A DNA stretch of 24,489 nucleotides from the NCBI GenBank assembly GCA_034437455.1, contig DAOTUB010000111.1:1-24489 (forward strand). Reading direction: 5' to 3'. This document shows, in pieces, positions 24,285 through 24,489 of this stretch. Within the stretch, counting starts at the first letter, position 1, and every line of letters begins with the position of its first letter. The position numbers and the translations under genes are program-made. This DNA comes from DAOTUB01 sp034437455. GTDB lineage: Bacteria > Chloroflexota > Anaerolineae > B4-G1. The notes below the pieces were generated by a model that was not told the DNA's origin, searched no databases, and saw only the letters and a list, made by a program, of their open reading frames with translations.

Positions 24285-24308
24285 AAAAGGCGTCGACATA
24301 TTGTCGCC
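24283..24308 (-). terminator. Hairpin followed by T6 on the minus strand
   Basis: Read on the minus strand, GGC-GACA, loop ATA, TGTC, a 3-base bulge and GCC form a stem over 24308-24289. Six T residues follow at 24288-24283. It starts 13 bases after the stop of the minus-strand open frame at 24322-24489, so it would end that transcript. On the plus strand no T-run follows the stem, so it is a poor terminator for the cohesin/dockerin operon. The bulge makes the stem imperfect. Confidence 0.45.
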
Positions 24309-24321
24309 GAATAGCTACAGT

Positions 24322-24489
24322 TCACTTAGAGGTTGTTTGAAAAATCGGCTCTTTGGGATTTCCATAGAACATTAAATACCCCCATTTTGCGTTTGAAAAG
24401 TAACTTCCGCTTCCAGATGCCGCTTCGTCTCTGAGGAGCGCGATAAAGTCACTTCGTGATTCAAATTCGTTCCGTTGCACACGGCTTTC
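24322..24489 (-). CDS. 3' end of a minus-strand open frame entering from the right edge (unknown)
   Basis: All 55 codons from the window edge to TGA at 24324-24322 are open. They encode a stretch containing FIALLRDEAASGSGSYF and ending NPKEPIFQTTSK. A terminator-like hairpin lies just beyond. I do not recognise the protein. The last codons are specified by GAGGTTGTTTGAAAAA on the plus strand, which resembles terminal sequences of some insertion sequences. The frame could therefore be chance translation of a dispersed element rather than a gene. Confidence 0.35.
   Translation of the reverse strand, partial: ESRVQRNEFESRSDFIALLRDEAASGSGSYFSNAKWGYLMFYGNPKEPIFQTTSK

Noticed and set aside
24285..24320. 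Plus-strand intrinsic terminator after the last surface-protein gene
   Set aside because: The hairpin is preceded by A residues and not followed by a T-run on the plus strand. Its orientation fits the minus strand.

Overview
The window looks like a fragment of a Chloroflexota chromosome or metagenomic contig, probably Anaerolineae or Caldilineae-like. This is inferred from very large secreted mosaic proteins built of VCBS/FG-GAP, CARDB, fibronectin-III, Kelch-like, DUF11, cohesin and dockerin modules, from a C-terminal [IV]YLP[VL]-x-[LM]R tail on three of them, from a giant cyclase-ATPase-TPR signalling protein, and from high-GC coding DNA interrupted by lower-GC blocks. No rRNA, tRNA or CRISPR array was seen.

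Layout. Positions 1-44 (minus) are the first codons of a gene that leaves the window. 53-272 is a divergent intergenic region with a promoter-like pair and a thrice-repeated heptamer. 273-4514 (plus) encodes a protein with two cyclase homology domains, a P-loop ATPase and a TPR tail, laid out like animal soluble adenylyl cyclase. Facing it, 4534-10752 (minus) encodes a 2072-residue secreted protein: a 14-unit VCBS array, a zinc-metallopeptidase motif, IPT/TIG, jelly-roll and DUF11 domains, and the YLP tail. Its ribosome-binding site overlaps the stop codon of a Crp/Fnr-type regulator (10763-11515, minus), so the two are almost certainly co-transcribed. 11516-11693 is a divergent control region with two clean palindromes.

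To the right, four plus-strand genes have gaps of only 31-36 bases: a small DUF3307-like membrane protein, a radical-SAM protein resembling archaeosine-synthase subunit RaSEA, and two giant surface proteins of 1959 and 1708 residues. The first giant carries a complete M23 endopeptidase motif set among Ig-like, CARDB and FN3 modules. The second carries a beta-helix and a Kelch-like propeller. Both end in the same cassette: FN3, cohesin-like, dockerin, cohesin-like, YLP tail. The last 200 bases hold a probable minus-strand gene 3' end with a terminator-like hairpin.

How the parts may work together (inference). The cyclase-like protein could signal to the Crp-type regulator, which controls a surface metallopeptidase and, through the shared divergent region, possibly the surface-protein operon. 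The cohesin/dockerin cassettes and the common C-terminal tail suggest surface-displayed proteins that assemble with one another. Two of the three giant genes have an abrupt change in base composition, as if different low-GC N-terminal parts had been joined to a resident GC-rich C-terminal part.
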